From positions 70,099-84,892 of the forward strand of contig CAYQAE010000001.1 of assembly GCA_964415445.1 (NCBI GenBank): a stretch of 14,794 nt of DNA, given 5' to 3'. This DNA is from CAYQAE01 sp964415445 [NCBI: uncultured archaeon] (GTDB lineage: Archaea > CAYQAE01). The position numbers were made by a program, and so were the translations under genes. The notes beneath the pieces were generated by a model. That model ran no database searches. It was not told the DNA's origin and was given only the letters and a program-made list of their open reading frames with translations. Every line of letters starts with the position of its first letter. The stretch's first letter is position 1. Positions 1 through 7,491 of the stretch are shown one piece after another.

Positions 1-1
1 T

Positions 2-229
2 CCATTAATAATCGGTGATAATCAATTATATACTTTAAAAAGTGGATTTTGTGCTGCAGTTGAAGAGAAAACAATTAAAATATCCCTAAATGAAAAATTT
101 CATGGATCTTTAGTAGCTTTGGTAACTGAGATTGATAATCTATTCAATGAAGATATAAGTTCATCTTCAAATTATCTAGAGCAATTGAATAAACTAAAGA
201 AACATAATAAACTATTTAATACCCATTAA
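2..229 (+). CDS. C-terminal fragment of an unrecognised protein
   Basis: An open frame runs in from the left edge of the window and ends at a TAA at 227-229, giving 75 residues of a C-terminus. The start lies outside the window. The fragment begins with a hydrophobic, beta-like stretch (PLIIGDNQLYTLKSGF) and passes through ISLNEKFHGSLVALVTEIDNLF. It ends in a polar, lysine- and asparagine-rich tail that looks helical. I do not recognise the family. The codon use is AT-rich like the neighbouring genes, and the frame stays open for its whole length, which supports a real gene. It is convergent with the small minus-strand gene that ends at 250, with only 20 bases between the two stops. Those bases are A/T-rich and could serve as a terminator for either gene. 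Confidence 0.6.
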   Translation, partial: PLIIGDNQLYTLKSGFCAAVEEKTIKISLNEKFHGSLVALVTEIDNLFNEDISSSSNYLEQLNKLKKHNKLFNTH

Positions 230-249
230 AAAAATCTATAATTCTTTTT

Positions 250-624
250 TTATTTTCTTGGCATTTTATATTCTTCAATTATAGGGAGATTTTTATACAT
301 CTTCTCTAGTTTTTCAAATATTGCTTTGTGATATTTTTCTGTAATCACTAAAACTTGACCAGGTGGTCTTACATTTTTTATATGAGATATAATAGTACTT
401 GCTCTTTGTTTTGAATAGGTAAGTGCAGATAGAGTTGCCTTTTTGGGTTGTTCTTTTTTCAATATTTTATCTGATATTTCTTCTGCTAACTCTAATTTTA
501 ACCATTTTGGACGCTCAATAGTAATTGTTGAATGTCTCTGGATATAAGATAGAGTCACAAATAATTTTTGTATATCTTGACATTTTATAACTAAATAATT
601 TGTAATATCTGGTTTATAGATCAT
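250..624 (-). CDS. Small unrecognised basic protein downstream of proS
   Basis: This is a 124-residue protein rich in lysine and isoleucine, with no membrane segment, signal peptide or cysteine cluster. The first third is mixed alpha/beta in character. The middle (about residues 45-85) looks helical and charged. The last part contains RPPGQVLVITEKYHKAIFE and a basic C-terminal MPRK. I do not recognise a family and assign no function. The ATG at 624 lies 6 bases after the proS stop codon, so it is almost certainly the last gene of the HEAT-proS operon. Translation may be coupled, because no strong Shine-Dalgarno sequence is visible in the gap. Codon use matches its neighbours. Confidence in the gene is good because of its position and length. 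Confidence in any function is nil. Confidence 0.65.
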   Translation of the reverse strand: MIYKPDITNYLVIKCQDIQKLFVTLSYIQRHSTITIERPKWLKLELAEEISDKILKKEQPKKATLSALTYSKQRASTIISHIKNVRPPGQVLVITEKYHKAIFEKLEKMYKNLPIIEEYKMPRK

Positions 625-630
625 TTTAAT

Positions 631-2073
631 CTAATACGCTTTTGCAATATATACTACTTCTTTGGATTTTTTCCCACATATAATACATTTATCTTTAGCT
701 TCCTCAATTTTGTCAAATCTTGATCCCCTAATTTCCGCTTTGTATTTGCACTCGACTACTTCAGCACATTCGTATATTCCACACCAACAAGCACGTGCTA
801 TCATACCATTTGCTACAACATCTTCAATTTCTGACTTGTCTTTGACATCAACTATATTTTTTTCCATCTCTTGTTTATTTATTTTTTTAATCTCTTCTCT
901 AAACCATCTAAATTTATCTTTGAGAGTATCATAAATTTTATCTTGGCTAATTTTCTCTTTCTTTTTGGTAATCCTATCTACTAACATCACAGCTTTATTT
1001 TTTATATCACGAGGGCCAATTTCAATTCTAAATGGAACACCTCTCTCTTCCCAATGATAATATTTAGCTCCTGGTCTAATCTTTTCTCTATCGTCAATGT
1101 GAACTCTAATATTTTGATTTTCTAATTTCTTTTTTATTTCTCTGCATTTTTCAATTACTTGGTTATTTTTTTCATAAAATATAGGAACTATTACTACTTG
1201 AATTGGTGCAATCTCAGGAATTAAAATAAGCCCATCATTATCTCCTGCTTGACAAATTAAGGCAGCTAGTACTCTACTAAATCCTATACCATAGCATGTT
1301 TGTATTAATTTCTTTTTGTTACCTTCTTCATCTACATAATTTATATCAAAAGGTTTAGAAAAATTCTTACCTAAATTATGTATAGTTCCGATTTGATTTA
1401 CTCTACCATTTGGATTCCAAGCATCAAATGCAATACTATAATCTGCGCCTGGAAATTTATCATAATCGGGTCTCTTTAGAATTAAATACTTAAGAGCTAA
1501 ATGTTCTCTAAATAGTTTATTATATATCTCTAAAGCTGCCATAACTTGGTTTTCTGCATCTTTTCTATCAACATGAGCAGTGTGTGCTTCATTCCATAGA
1601 AATTCTCTGCCTCTAAATAGAGGTCTAGTATGTTTTGTCTCATATCTATATACAGAGACACTTTGGTGAATTTTTAGAGGTAAATCAGCATGAGTTCTAA
1701 TCCATAAATTAAACATCGGATACATCGCAGTCTCAGAAGTTGGCCTCATCAATAATTTTCGATCTAATTTATTTTCTCCAGCTTTAGTTATCCAAAATAC
1801 TTCTCCAGCTAATCCTTCAAGATGATCTTTTTCTTTTTTAAATGACTCTTCTGAAATCAAAACTGGAAATAACATTGGTTTATGTCCGCTATTTTCTAAG
1901 TAATCCTCTAATATCCTTATACAATATCTTACGGTTCTGTATCCCCAATCTTTGTATACAGGCATACCTTGCACTGGATATCTTTTGTCGATAATATCTA
2001 CTTTTTCAATTATTTCATTATACCAGCTAGAAAAGTCTATGTTTTTGTCAGCTTCCATAGTCATTTTGTTCAC
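631..2073 (-). CDS. proS: Proline-tRNA ligase, archaeal/eukaryote-like type
   Basis: ProRS charges tRNA-Pro with proline in the cytoplasm (class II aminoacyl-tRNA synthetase). The 480 residues show the catalytic core first, with RPTSET at 110-115. Motif 2 follows at about 143-167 (R143, then TRPLFRGREFLWNEAHTAH). Motif 3 is GIGFSRVLAAL at about 262-272 with R267. An anticodon-binding domain follows at about 285-390. The C-terminal domain has cysteines at 429, 431, 436, 442, 463 and 466, of which four probably bind zinc, and it ends in the tyrosine typical of this class. There is no bacterial editing insertion, as expected for the archaeal form. The longest frame opens with a GTG whose G overlaps the last base of the HEAT-gene TAG. 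The ATG nine bases further in (ending at 2064) is the more likely start, because GTGA then acts as a Shine-Dalgarno element. It is the middle gene of a three-gene operon. Confidence 0.96.
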   Translation of the reverse strand: MNKMTMEADKNIDFSSWYNEIIEKVDIIDKRYPVQGMPVYKDWGYRTVRYCIRILEDYLENSGHKPMLFPVLISEESFKKEKDHLEGLAGEVFWITKAGENKLDRKLLMRPTSETAMYPMFNLWIRTHADLPLKIHQSVSVYRYETKHTRPLFRGREFLWNEAHTAHVDRKDAENQVMAALEIYNKLFREHLALKYLILKRPDYDKFPGADYSIAFDAWNPNGRVNQIGTIHNLGKNFSKPFDINYVDEEGNKKKLIQTCYGIGFSRVLAALICQAGDNDGLILIPEIAPIQVVIVPIFYEKNNQVIEKCREIKKKLENQNIRVHIDDREKIRPGAKYYHWEERGVPFRIEIGPRDIKNKAVMLVDRITKKKEKISQDKIYDTLKDKFRWFREEIKKINKQEMEKNIVDVKDKSEIEDVVANGMIARACWCGIYECAEVVECKYKAEIRGSRFDKIEEAKDKCIICGKKSKEVVYIAKAY

Positions 2074-3668
2074 TACTTCGAAAGTTTTTCAATTGCTTCG
2101 TTTGCACAAGATCTTACATATTCATGTTTATCTTCTTTTGCCATCTTTAGAAATTGTATTGCTTCTTTTTTACCTAATATCCCTAGACTTTTTGCAGCAG
2201 AAGCTCTGACAAATTCATGATTATCATCTAATAGATTAAGTATAGGTTTGTATGCATCATCTGATTTTAATTTAGCCAATGATAGTGCAGCATGTGCTCT
2301 TACATATTCATGTGAATCTTTCAGTGTCTCGATTAAATTTTTAGATATATTTTTATCTCCTAATTTAGCCAATACATTTACTACTTTGCCTCTGACAAAT
2401 TCATGTTCGTCTTTTAGCAATTTTGCAATCTTATCTACTGCTTCTTTTGCATCTAACTTCTCAAGCGATTCAATAGCTCTACCTCGAACAGATTCATGCC
2501 TATCCTCTAAAAGATTGCTTAGGGCTCCAATTGCACTTTTGTCTCCTAACTCTCCTAATGCTTCAGCAGCAGAAGAACGAACATCTTCACTTTCATCTTT
2601 TAGAGCTGTTATTATATCTTGGGAAGTTTCTTTCATATTTAATTTTTCAATAGCTTTAATAGCACTCCATCTAACATATTCATGACTATCGTGAAGCGCG
2701 GAAATTAAAGAATCTTTAGGAACCACTTCTCCTATCTTTGCAAGTGCAATTGATGCATTAGCTCGAACAAATTCATGTGAATCTTTCAATGCTTTAATTA
2801 AGATATCTTTTGCTTTTTTATCTCCAATTTTACCTAATGCTTCGGCTGCTCTACCTCGAACTGATTCGTGTTTATCTTCTAGGGCTTCAATTAATGAATC
2901 TATGGTAGATTTTTCACCTATTTTTCCAAGAGCAATTGCAGCCTCAGATCTGACATCTTCAAATCTATCTTTTAGTGCCTTTTTAATATCTTCAATTGCT
3001 TCTTTAGCTTTTAATTTGCCTAATGAAGATATTGTAGCCCATCTTACGTATTCATGGGGATCTTCTATTTTTGAGATTAGTTTTTCTACTACTTCTCTAC
3101 CTTCTATATTTGATAGAGATAGTGCAGCATGAGCTCTTACATATTCATGTTTATCGTCTAAAGATTTAATTAAAGCTCCTTTTGGAGATTCATCTTTTAG
3201 TTTGCCTAAAGTATCTACTATTCTACCTCTTACAAATTCATGCTCATCGTCTAATGCTTTAATTAATTTATCAACAATTGATACATCTGCTAATTGGGCT
3301 AAAACATCCACAGCATGTCCACGGACAGAAGCATGTTCATCGGATAAAAGATCTAATATTTTATCTAGACATTTTTTATCCTTTATAATCTCTAATGCTT
3401 CCAATGCTGCACACCGCACAAACTCACATTTATCATTTAAACATTTTATTAGCGCAGATGTAGCTCTTTTATCATTTAGTCTTCCTAATGCTATTGCTAC
3501 GCTTAATCTTACATCTTCACTTTTATCTTTTAGTGCATCAATTAGAGGATTAACTGCTTTTGAATCTTTTAATTTTCCTAACTCTTCTGCAGCTTCACAA
3601 CGACGATCTTCGTCTCCTTTCTTTAGATCATCAATTAATTCTGAAATAAGTTCTATCATAAAGATCAC
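2073..3668 (-). CDS. HEAT-repeat (PBS-lyase-type) solenoid protein, 17 units
   Basis: After an 18-residue lead, the protein consists of HEAT-like units of exactly 31 residues: sixteen full units from 19 to 514 and a half unit from 515 to 531. Each unit begins with a helix start of the form xExVR (HEYVR, HEFVR, HESVR or SEDVR), followed by an A/L-rich helix, a turn and a second amphipathic helix ending near L-D/K-D. Such proteins are alpha-solenoid scaffolds for binding proteins. The PBS-lyase HEAT family also contains enzymes and assembly factors, but no catalytic domain is present here, so I would not call it a lyase. No signal peptide or membrane helix is seen. The frame opens at a GTG at 3668, but the ATG ending at 3659, preceded by GTGAT, is the better start. 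It heads an operon with proS, whose frame overlaps its stop by one base. A partner in translation is possible but not shown. Confidence 0.9.
   Translation of the reverse strand: MIFMIELISELIDDLKKGDEDRRCEAAEELGKLKDSKAVNPLIDALKDKSEDVRLSVAIALGRLNDKRATSALIKCLNDKCEFVRCAALEALEIIKDKKCLDKILDLLSDEHASVRGHAVDVLAQLADVSIVDKLIKALDDEHEFVRGRIVDTLGKLKDESPKGALIKSLDDKHEYVRAHAALSLSNIEGREVVEKLISKIEDPHEYVRWATISSLGKLKAKEAIEDIKKALKDRFEDVRSEAAIALGKIGEKSTIDSLIEALEDKHESVRGRAAEALGKIGDKKAKDILIKALKDSHEFVRANASIALAKIGEVVPKDSLISALHDSHEYVRWSAIKAIEKLNMKETSQDIITALKDESEDVRSSAAEALGELGDKSAIGALSNLLEDRHESVRGRAIESLEKLDAKEAVDKIAKLLKDEHEFVRGKVVNVLAKLGDKNISKNLIETLKDSHEYVRAHAALSLAKLKSDDAYKPILNLLDDNHEFVRASAAKSLGILGKKEAIQFLKMAKEDKHEYVRSCANEAIEKLSK
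2076..3614 (-). repeat. Tandem 93-bp coding repeat (31-residue HEAT units)
   Basis: The DNA underlying residues 19-531 of the HEAT protein is a degenerate tandem array with a 93-bp period and no insertion or deletion between units. On the plus strand, words such as ATTCATG and CATATTCATG recur at each unit boundary, as the complement of the HEYVR/HEFVR codons. The array also creates several long but spurious plus-strand reading frames. Units 4-6 and 13-15 are more alike than their neighbours, which points to block duplication. Confidence 0.9.
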
Positions 3669-3736
3669 ACTCTTTTTTTATAATTTAGATATATGTCATA
3701 TCGTTGTTTTAAAGATATTTTCTTTTTTACAACCTA

Positions 3737-5542
3737 CTAATAAATTATTTTAAATATATAAATATCATTTTTTTGATAGATTAATTGATAATTATCACTT
3801 AAGTTTAATTTAGTCTTATTTAATATTAGCTTTTCATAATGATAATCAATACTTGTAGCTTTACTTATATATACATAGCTTACATTCAGAGCACTTAAAT
3901 TAGATAATAGAGATTCAGAATCTGGATTTTTTCTTATCTCTGAATATAGATTTTGGCGCATATCATAATAATACATATCATCTGATGCTGGCATGTGCGG
4001 TAGTAGAATTTCTCTATCTGAAATTGCTGGAATCCATAATCCAACATTATCATTCATTATTACTTCATTTTCATCTATTTCTTCTTTAAGCCATCTCATT
4101 GCTTTTTGATCAGATTCAGATAAAGGATCTTTGACATCTGCAAAAAAAACTAGAGGAGATGAAAATGCAACTAAAGTTACATAAAAAACTCCATATAATG
4201 TTTTGCTTTGAAAATTTATAACATATCTCTTTGCAGAATATAGGCCTCTAGACATCAAAATTGCAATTGGAATACCTTGAACTTGTAAAAATCTATATGG
4301 TATAAAATAATAATATCCTGGAAATTTAATAGGTATATATGAGATGAATACAAAAACAGATAGTGTTATTATCCACAAAATAGATATTTTTTCATAATCA
4401 GATTTTTTTATGAAATTAATGGATCCAAAAATCACAAAAAATGTCTTAAAAGGCTCCCATATTACTATTGCATATCTTGGCAATTGTGAAATTTTTGAAT
4501 TAAAATGATCTTCTTGCCATGCTTTTTTTTCATCATTATCTTCTTGCAAAAAAGTTTGAAAATTTCTCTCAAGATATGAAGCTGATATAAAAGAAGCTAT
4601 GACTATAACTAAAGCCAAATATTTAATCCTATATCTTGTTTTTTTAAGATAGTATAATTCAAAAGGAAGTATTCCACAAAATAGATATATACAACTTAGA
4701 GGATGAATTAAAATTAGTGCACCTACCATTATCCCGCATAAAATTGCTGATTTGATGTCTTTTTTTTCTTGCGCATGTAGATAAATAATAAATATTATTG
4801 GAATAAGAGATAATCCACACAATTCAGCTATACCTCCCCAATATATCCAATGAAATGCAGAGGCACCTCCAAAGCTTATCAAAAAACCCATAGATATTAG
4901 GGAAAATAATGCAATTTCTCTATTTTTTGAGATATATTTTGAAAATAGATATACACTTGCTACAAAATACATTGAAAAAAAGCAAGATACAACTAATGAA
5001 GATCTAATTGGATTATATCCAGTAAATAAGGATATTATTGCTACAATTGAATGAGAACCTAAAGTGTAGCGTATTGGAGAGTCAAAAAAATCCCAATTTT
5101 TAGGAATTGATGAATCTTCAATTATCATATCCACATAAACTGAATGAAATGTAAGATCAGTAGATCCAGGAATCTCTCCTAAAATTATACTTTTTGAGAT
5201 TAAAAATAGATAAGTTATAAGACACAAAATAATATAAAGGTGCCTTGATTTTAATTTGAAAGATATATCAATATTTTTTCTAAATATAGAATTCATAAAA
5301 CTTAATATAATTAGAATAACTCCAATTGATACTAAATTTATATCAATTGATAAATATGTAAAAAGATATGCTAATAAAGATAGAGTGGAGAGTCCCACTC
5401 CGATATTTACAAATAAATTATCCAAAAAATCATCAAAAATTCTTAAATTCACTAAATTGGTAATTAAAAATCCTAAAGATGAGGTCAGAATAAGAGTAGC
5501 TATTATTATAATGAAGAATTCTATAATTGCCATTTGATTCAC
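3737..5542 (-). CDS. Polytopic membrane protein, predicted GT-C-fold glycosyltransferase (paralogue A)
   Basis: This is a 601-residue integral membrane protein with about a dozen hydrophobic helices across residues 1-440 and a soluble C-terminal domain of roughly 140 residues, probably outside the cell. The first large loop after the early helices carries STDLTFHS with D129 and H133, followed by YTLGSH ending at H164. An acidic residue in this loop is the usual catalytic position in GT-C enzymes, which move sugars from polyprenyl-phosphate donors. Further landmarks are IYWGG, LIHPLSCIY and, in the tail, NDNVGLWIPA followed by DRE. All of these recur in the divergent neighbour, so the two are clear paralogues. 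I infer glycosyltransfer from topology and the D-x3-H loop; substrate and acceptor are unknown. The frame opens at GTG 5542, but the ATG ending at 5533 behind GTGA is the likelier start. Confidence 0.8.
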   Translation of the reverse strand: MNQMAIIEFFIIIIATLILTSSLGFLITNLVNLRIFDDFLDNLFVNIGVGLSTLSLLAYLFTYLSIDINLVSIGVILIILSFMNSIFRKNIDISFKLKSRHLYIILCLITYLFLISKSIILGEIPGSTDLTFHSVYVDMIIEDSSIPKNWDFFDSPIRYTLGSHSIVAIISLFTGYNPIRSSLVVSCFFSMYFVASVYLFSKYISKNREIALFSLISMGFLISFGGASAFHWIYWGGIAELCGLSLIPIIFIIYLHAQEKKDIKSAILCGIMVGALILIHPLSCIYLFCGILPFELYYLKKTRYRIKYLALVIVIASFISASYLERNFQTFLQEDNDEKKAWQEDHFNSKISQLPRYAIVIWEPFKTFFVIFGSINFIKKSDYEKISILWIITLSVFVFISYIPIKFPGYYYFIPYRFLQVQGIPIAILMSRGLYSAKRYVINFQSKTLYGVFYVTLVAFSSPLVFFADVKDPLSESDQKAMRWLKEEIDENEVIMNDNVGLWIPAISDREILLPHMPASDDMYYYDMRQNLYSEIRKNPDSESLLSNLSALNVSYVYISKATSIDYHYEKLILNKTKLNLSDNYQLIYQKNDIYIFKIIY

Positions 5543-5624
5543 TTTTTGATTTTAAGATAGTTTTGAGCTATTATAAAAATATTAGAGGAGATATAAATAT
5601 AAGTTATTAGTGGAAGTATAAAAT
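5543..5624. promoter_or_regulatory. Divergent promoter region between the two GT-C paralogues
   Basis: These 82 bases separate two divergently transcribed homologous genes, so both promoters must lie here or within the gene starts. The A/T run at 5570-5579 reads as a TATA-like box on both strands. On the minus strand it would place a start near 5547, a few bases before the paralogue A start. On the plus strand it would place a start near 5600. A second plus-strand box, ATATAAAT at 5591-5598, could give an almost leaderless paralogue B transcript starting near 5622. Assignment of individual boxes is inference, since the whole spacer is AT-rich. Confidence 0.4.
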
Positions 5625-7451
5625 ATGCATTTTTTAGATTTAGTTTTTCTAAATTTAGTAGCTTTTTTATTTTCAGCTTCTTTTGGAATATGTTTGTCTA
5701 TTATTTTAGGAATTGAGTTTAAATTTAGTGATTTATCTGCTAAATTAGTTATTTGGATAGGTTTGGGTTTATCTATAATCCCTATATTAGGATATTGGCT
5801 ATATTTGTTTGAGATAGAACAAAGCTTGTTTATTTTTCTTATATTTTTATCTATTTTATCAACCACAGCTTTAATTAGATTATATCTAAATAGAGAAAAT
5901 TTTGAAATCTCTTTTGAAAAATTTAGTATAATTGCAATTTTTCTAGCTTTTTTATACAGTCTATTGATATTTAGAGAGATGTATGGCAATTATATCCCAC
6001 AAAGTAGTGATTATTCTTTTCATACACTTTTAGTAAAAAATATTATGTTAAATGAATCTATAGGAAATAGTTGGCCATTTTTTGGTATAGATATTCGATA
6101 TCCCCAAGGTTCACATTTATTTTCTGCATTAGTGATTAAATTAACTAATTTAGATCCAATCCAATCCACAATTGGAATTACTACTTTTTTTGCAGCCTAT
6201 TCACTTCTTGGAATATATACAATGTCTAATATTTTTTTAAAAAGTTATAGGCAATCATTGATGTCATTAATCTGTTGTGGTTTTTTATTTCCTATATTTG
6301 ACTTATCTTCAAATCAGATGATATATTGGGGCGGATTCTCTGTGCTTTATGGTGTAGCATTAATTCCAATTTTTATATTCTCACTTAATTTAGTATTTAA
6401 ATCTAAAAAAATTGAGAATATTATTTTTTGTTCAATAATTTTTGCAGCTATTGTCTTCTCACATCCTTTCAGTGCAATTTATGTTTTACTATTTTGGATT
6501 CCATATCTTATTTATGGATATATAAAGGATCATAATTTTAATTTTATTATAAATAGCATATTTATAGGATTTTTTACTTTTATTTTATCTTCTCCCTATG
6601 TTTTATTATATATGGATGATTTTTTATCTTCAACTGAAGATTCTGGTGAATTAGATTACCGAGAAAAAAGATTTGATGAAGTGACATTTGATTTGGATAT
6701 TTTTGTCCAAATTATAGTCTTTATTGGGTTATTATTTTCTTTTTTAGTTGTGTTTTATTTTATGAAAAGATATTGGAGACATGACTTTTTTGAAAAAAAT
6801 TCAATATTTCTATTTTGGACACTTTTGTTAATTATTTTAGGCTCAAATATGTTTTTTAAATTGAAGATAACTTTTTGGTATTATCTTAGACCTAAATATT
6901 TTTTTCAAGCAACTTTTATTCCTTTATCTGTAATATGTGGATATCTACTTTCAGAGACATATAATTTATTTAAGAGAAATTTATCTATTGCTTTGACTTT
7001 TGCCATAACTATTTTCGGTGGATTATCAATCTATTTTGGATCTGATGCTCAAGTTAACCTTAATGAAGCTGACAAAGATGCATTAATTTATTTAAAAAAT
7101 ATAACAAATGAATCTGATGTTATATTAAATGATAATGTAGGTCTTTGGATTCCTGCCTATATTGATCGTGAAGTTTATTTTATGCATTTGCCTGAATCTG
7201 ATGATTTTTATACTATGTATAGGCGAAAAAAATTATATGATCAAATAAGAGAAAATTCTACTTCAGAAGAGATATTAAATACTCTTAATTTATATAATAT
7301 AACTTATATTTATATGAGTAGAGCCTCAAATCCAAATCACTACAGTGAATTAAAAATAACAGAAGATATACTTTCAAAAAATTCTAATTTTACATTGATA
7401 TATCAAAAAAATAATGTAACAATATATAGAAATGATAATATTAAATTCTAA
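5625..7451 (+). CDS. Polytopic membrane protein, predicted GT-C-fold glycosyltransferase (paralogue B)
   Basis: This 608-residue protein is homologous to the gene transcribed in the opposite direction next to it. It has about twelve hydrophobic segments up to residue 450 and a polar C-terminal domain of about 140 residues. The loop motif SSDYSFHT has D129 and H133 at exactly the same residue numbers as in paralogue A, and GSH ends at H164 in both. IYWGG, HPFSAIY and NDNVGLWIPA followed by DRE are also shared. I infer a GT-C-type membrane glycosyltransferase using a polyprenyl-linked sugar, acting at the outer membrane face. No substrate can be read from the sequence. The aligned N-termini support the ATG at 5625. 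The Shine-Dalgarno sequence is weak (GTGGAAG about ten bases upstream), and a near-leaderless mRNA is also possible. Confidence 0.8.
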   Translation: MHFLDLVFLNLVAFLFSASFGICLSIILGIEFKFSDLSAKLVIWIGLGLSIIPILGYWLYLFEIEQSLFIFLIFLSILSTTALIRLYLNRENFEISFEKFSIIAIFLAFLYSLLIFREMYGNYIPQSSDYSFHTLLVKNIMLNESIGNSWPFFGIDIRYPQGSHLFSALVIKLTNLDPIQSTIGITTFFAAYSLLGIYTMSNIFLKSYRQSLMSLICCGFLFPIFDLSSNQMIYWGGFSVLYGVALIPIFIFSLNLVFKSKKIENIIFCSIIFAAIVFSHPFSAIYVLLFWIPYLIYGYIKDHNFNFIINSIFIGFFTFILSSPYVLLYMDDFLSSTEDSGELDYREKRFDEVTFDLDIFVQIIVFIGLLFSFLVVFYFMKRYWRHDFFEKNSIFLFWTLLLIILGSNMFFKLKITFWYYLRPKYFFQATFIPLSVICGYLLSETYNLFKRNLSIALTFAITIFGGLSIYFGSDAQVNLNEADKDALIYLKNITNESDVILNDNVGLWIPAYIDREVYFMHLPESDDFYTMYRRKKLYDQIRENSTSEEILNTLNLYNITYIYMSRASNPNHYSELKITEDILSKNSNFTLIYQKNNVTIYRNDNIKF

Positions 7452-7460
7452 GAGCAACCT

Positions 7461-7470
7461 TTTATTATAA
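7461..7470 (+). promoter_or_regulatory. Candidate TATA box for the third GT-C gene
   Basis: TTATTATAA lies about 25 bases before the ATG at 7492, in a 40-base gap after the preceding stop. No Shine-Dalgarno sequence is visible before that ATG. At the usual archaeal TATA-to-start distance of about 25-27 bases, transcription would begin on or next to the start codon. That suggests a leaderless mRNA and a promoter separate from paralogue B. Confidence 0.35.
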
Positions 7471-7491
7471 TCTGTGTAATCTATTTTTAAG

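Noticed and set aside
2076-3614. Regularly spaced repeats that might suggest a CRISPR array
   Set aside because: The period is 93 bp and in frame, there are no unique spacers, and the repeats translate to HEAT units.
2248-3753. Several long plus-strand reading frames opposite the HEAT gene
   Set aside because: They are shadows created by the 93-bp periodic coding repeat; their serine-rich translations match no family and overlap a clear gene on the other strand.
5582-5989. A 135-residue minus-strand frame over the start of GT-C paralogue B
   Set aside because: It is lysine- and isoleucine-rich without motifs and lies opposite a well-supported membrane protein aligned to its paralogue.
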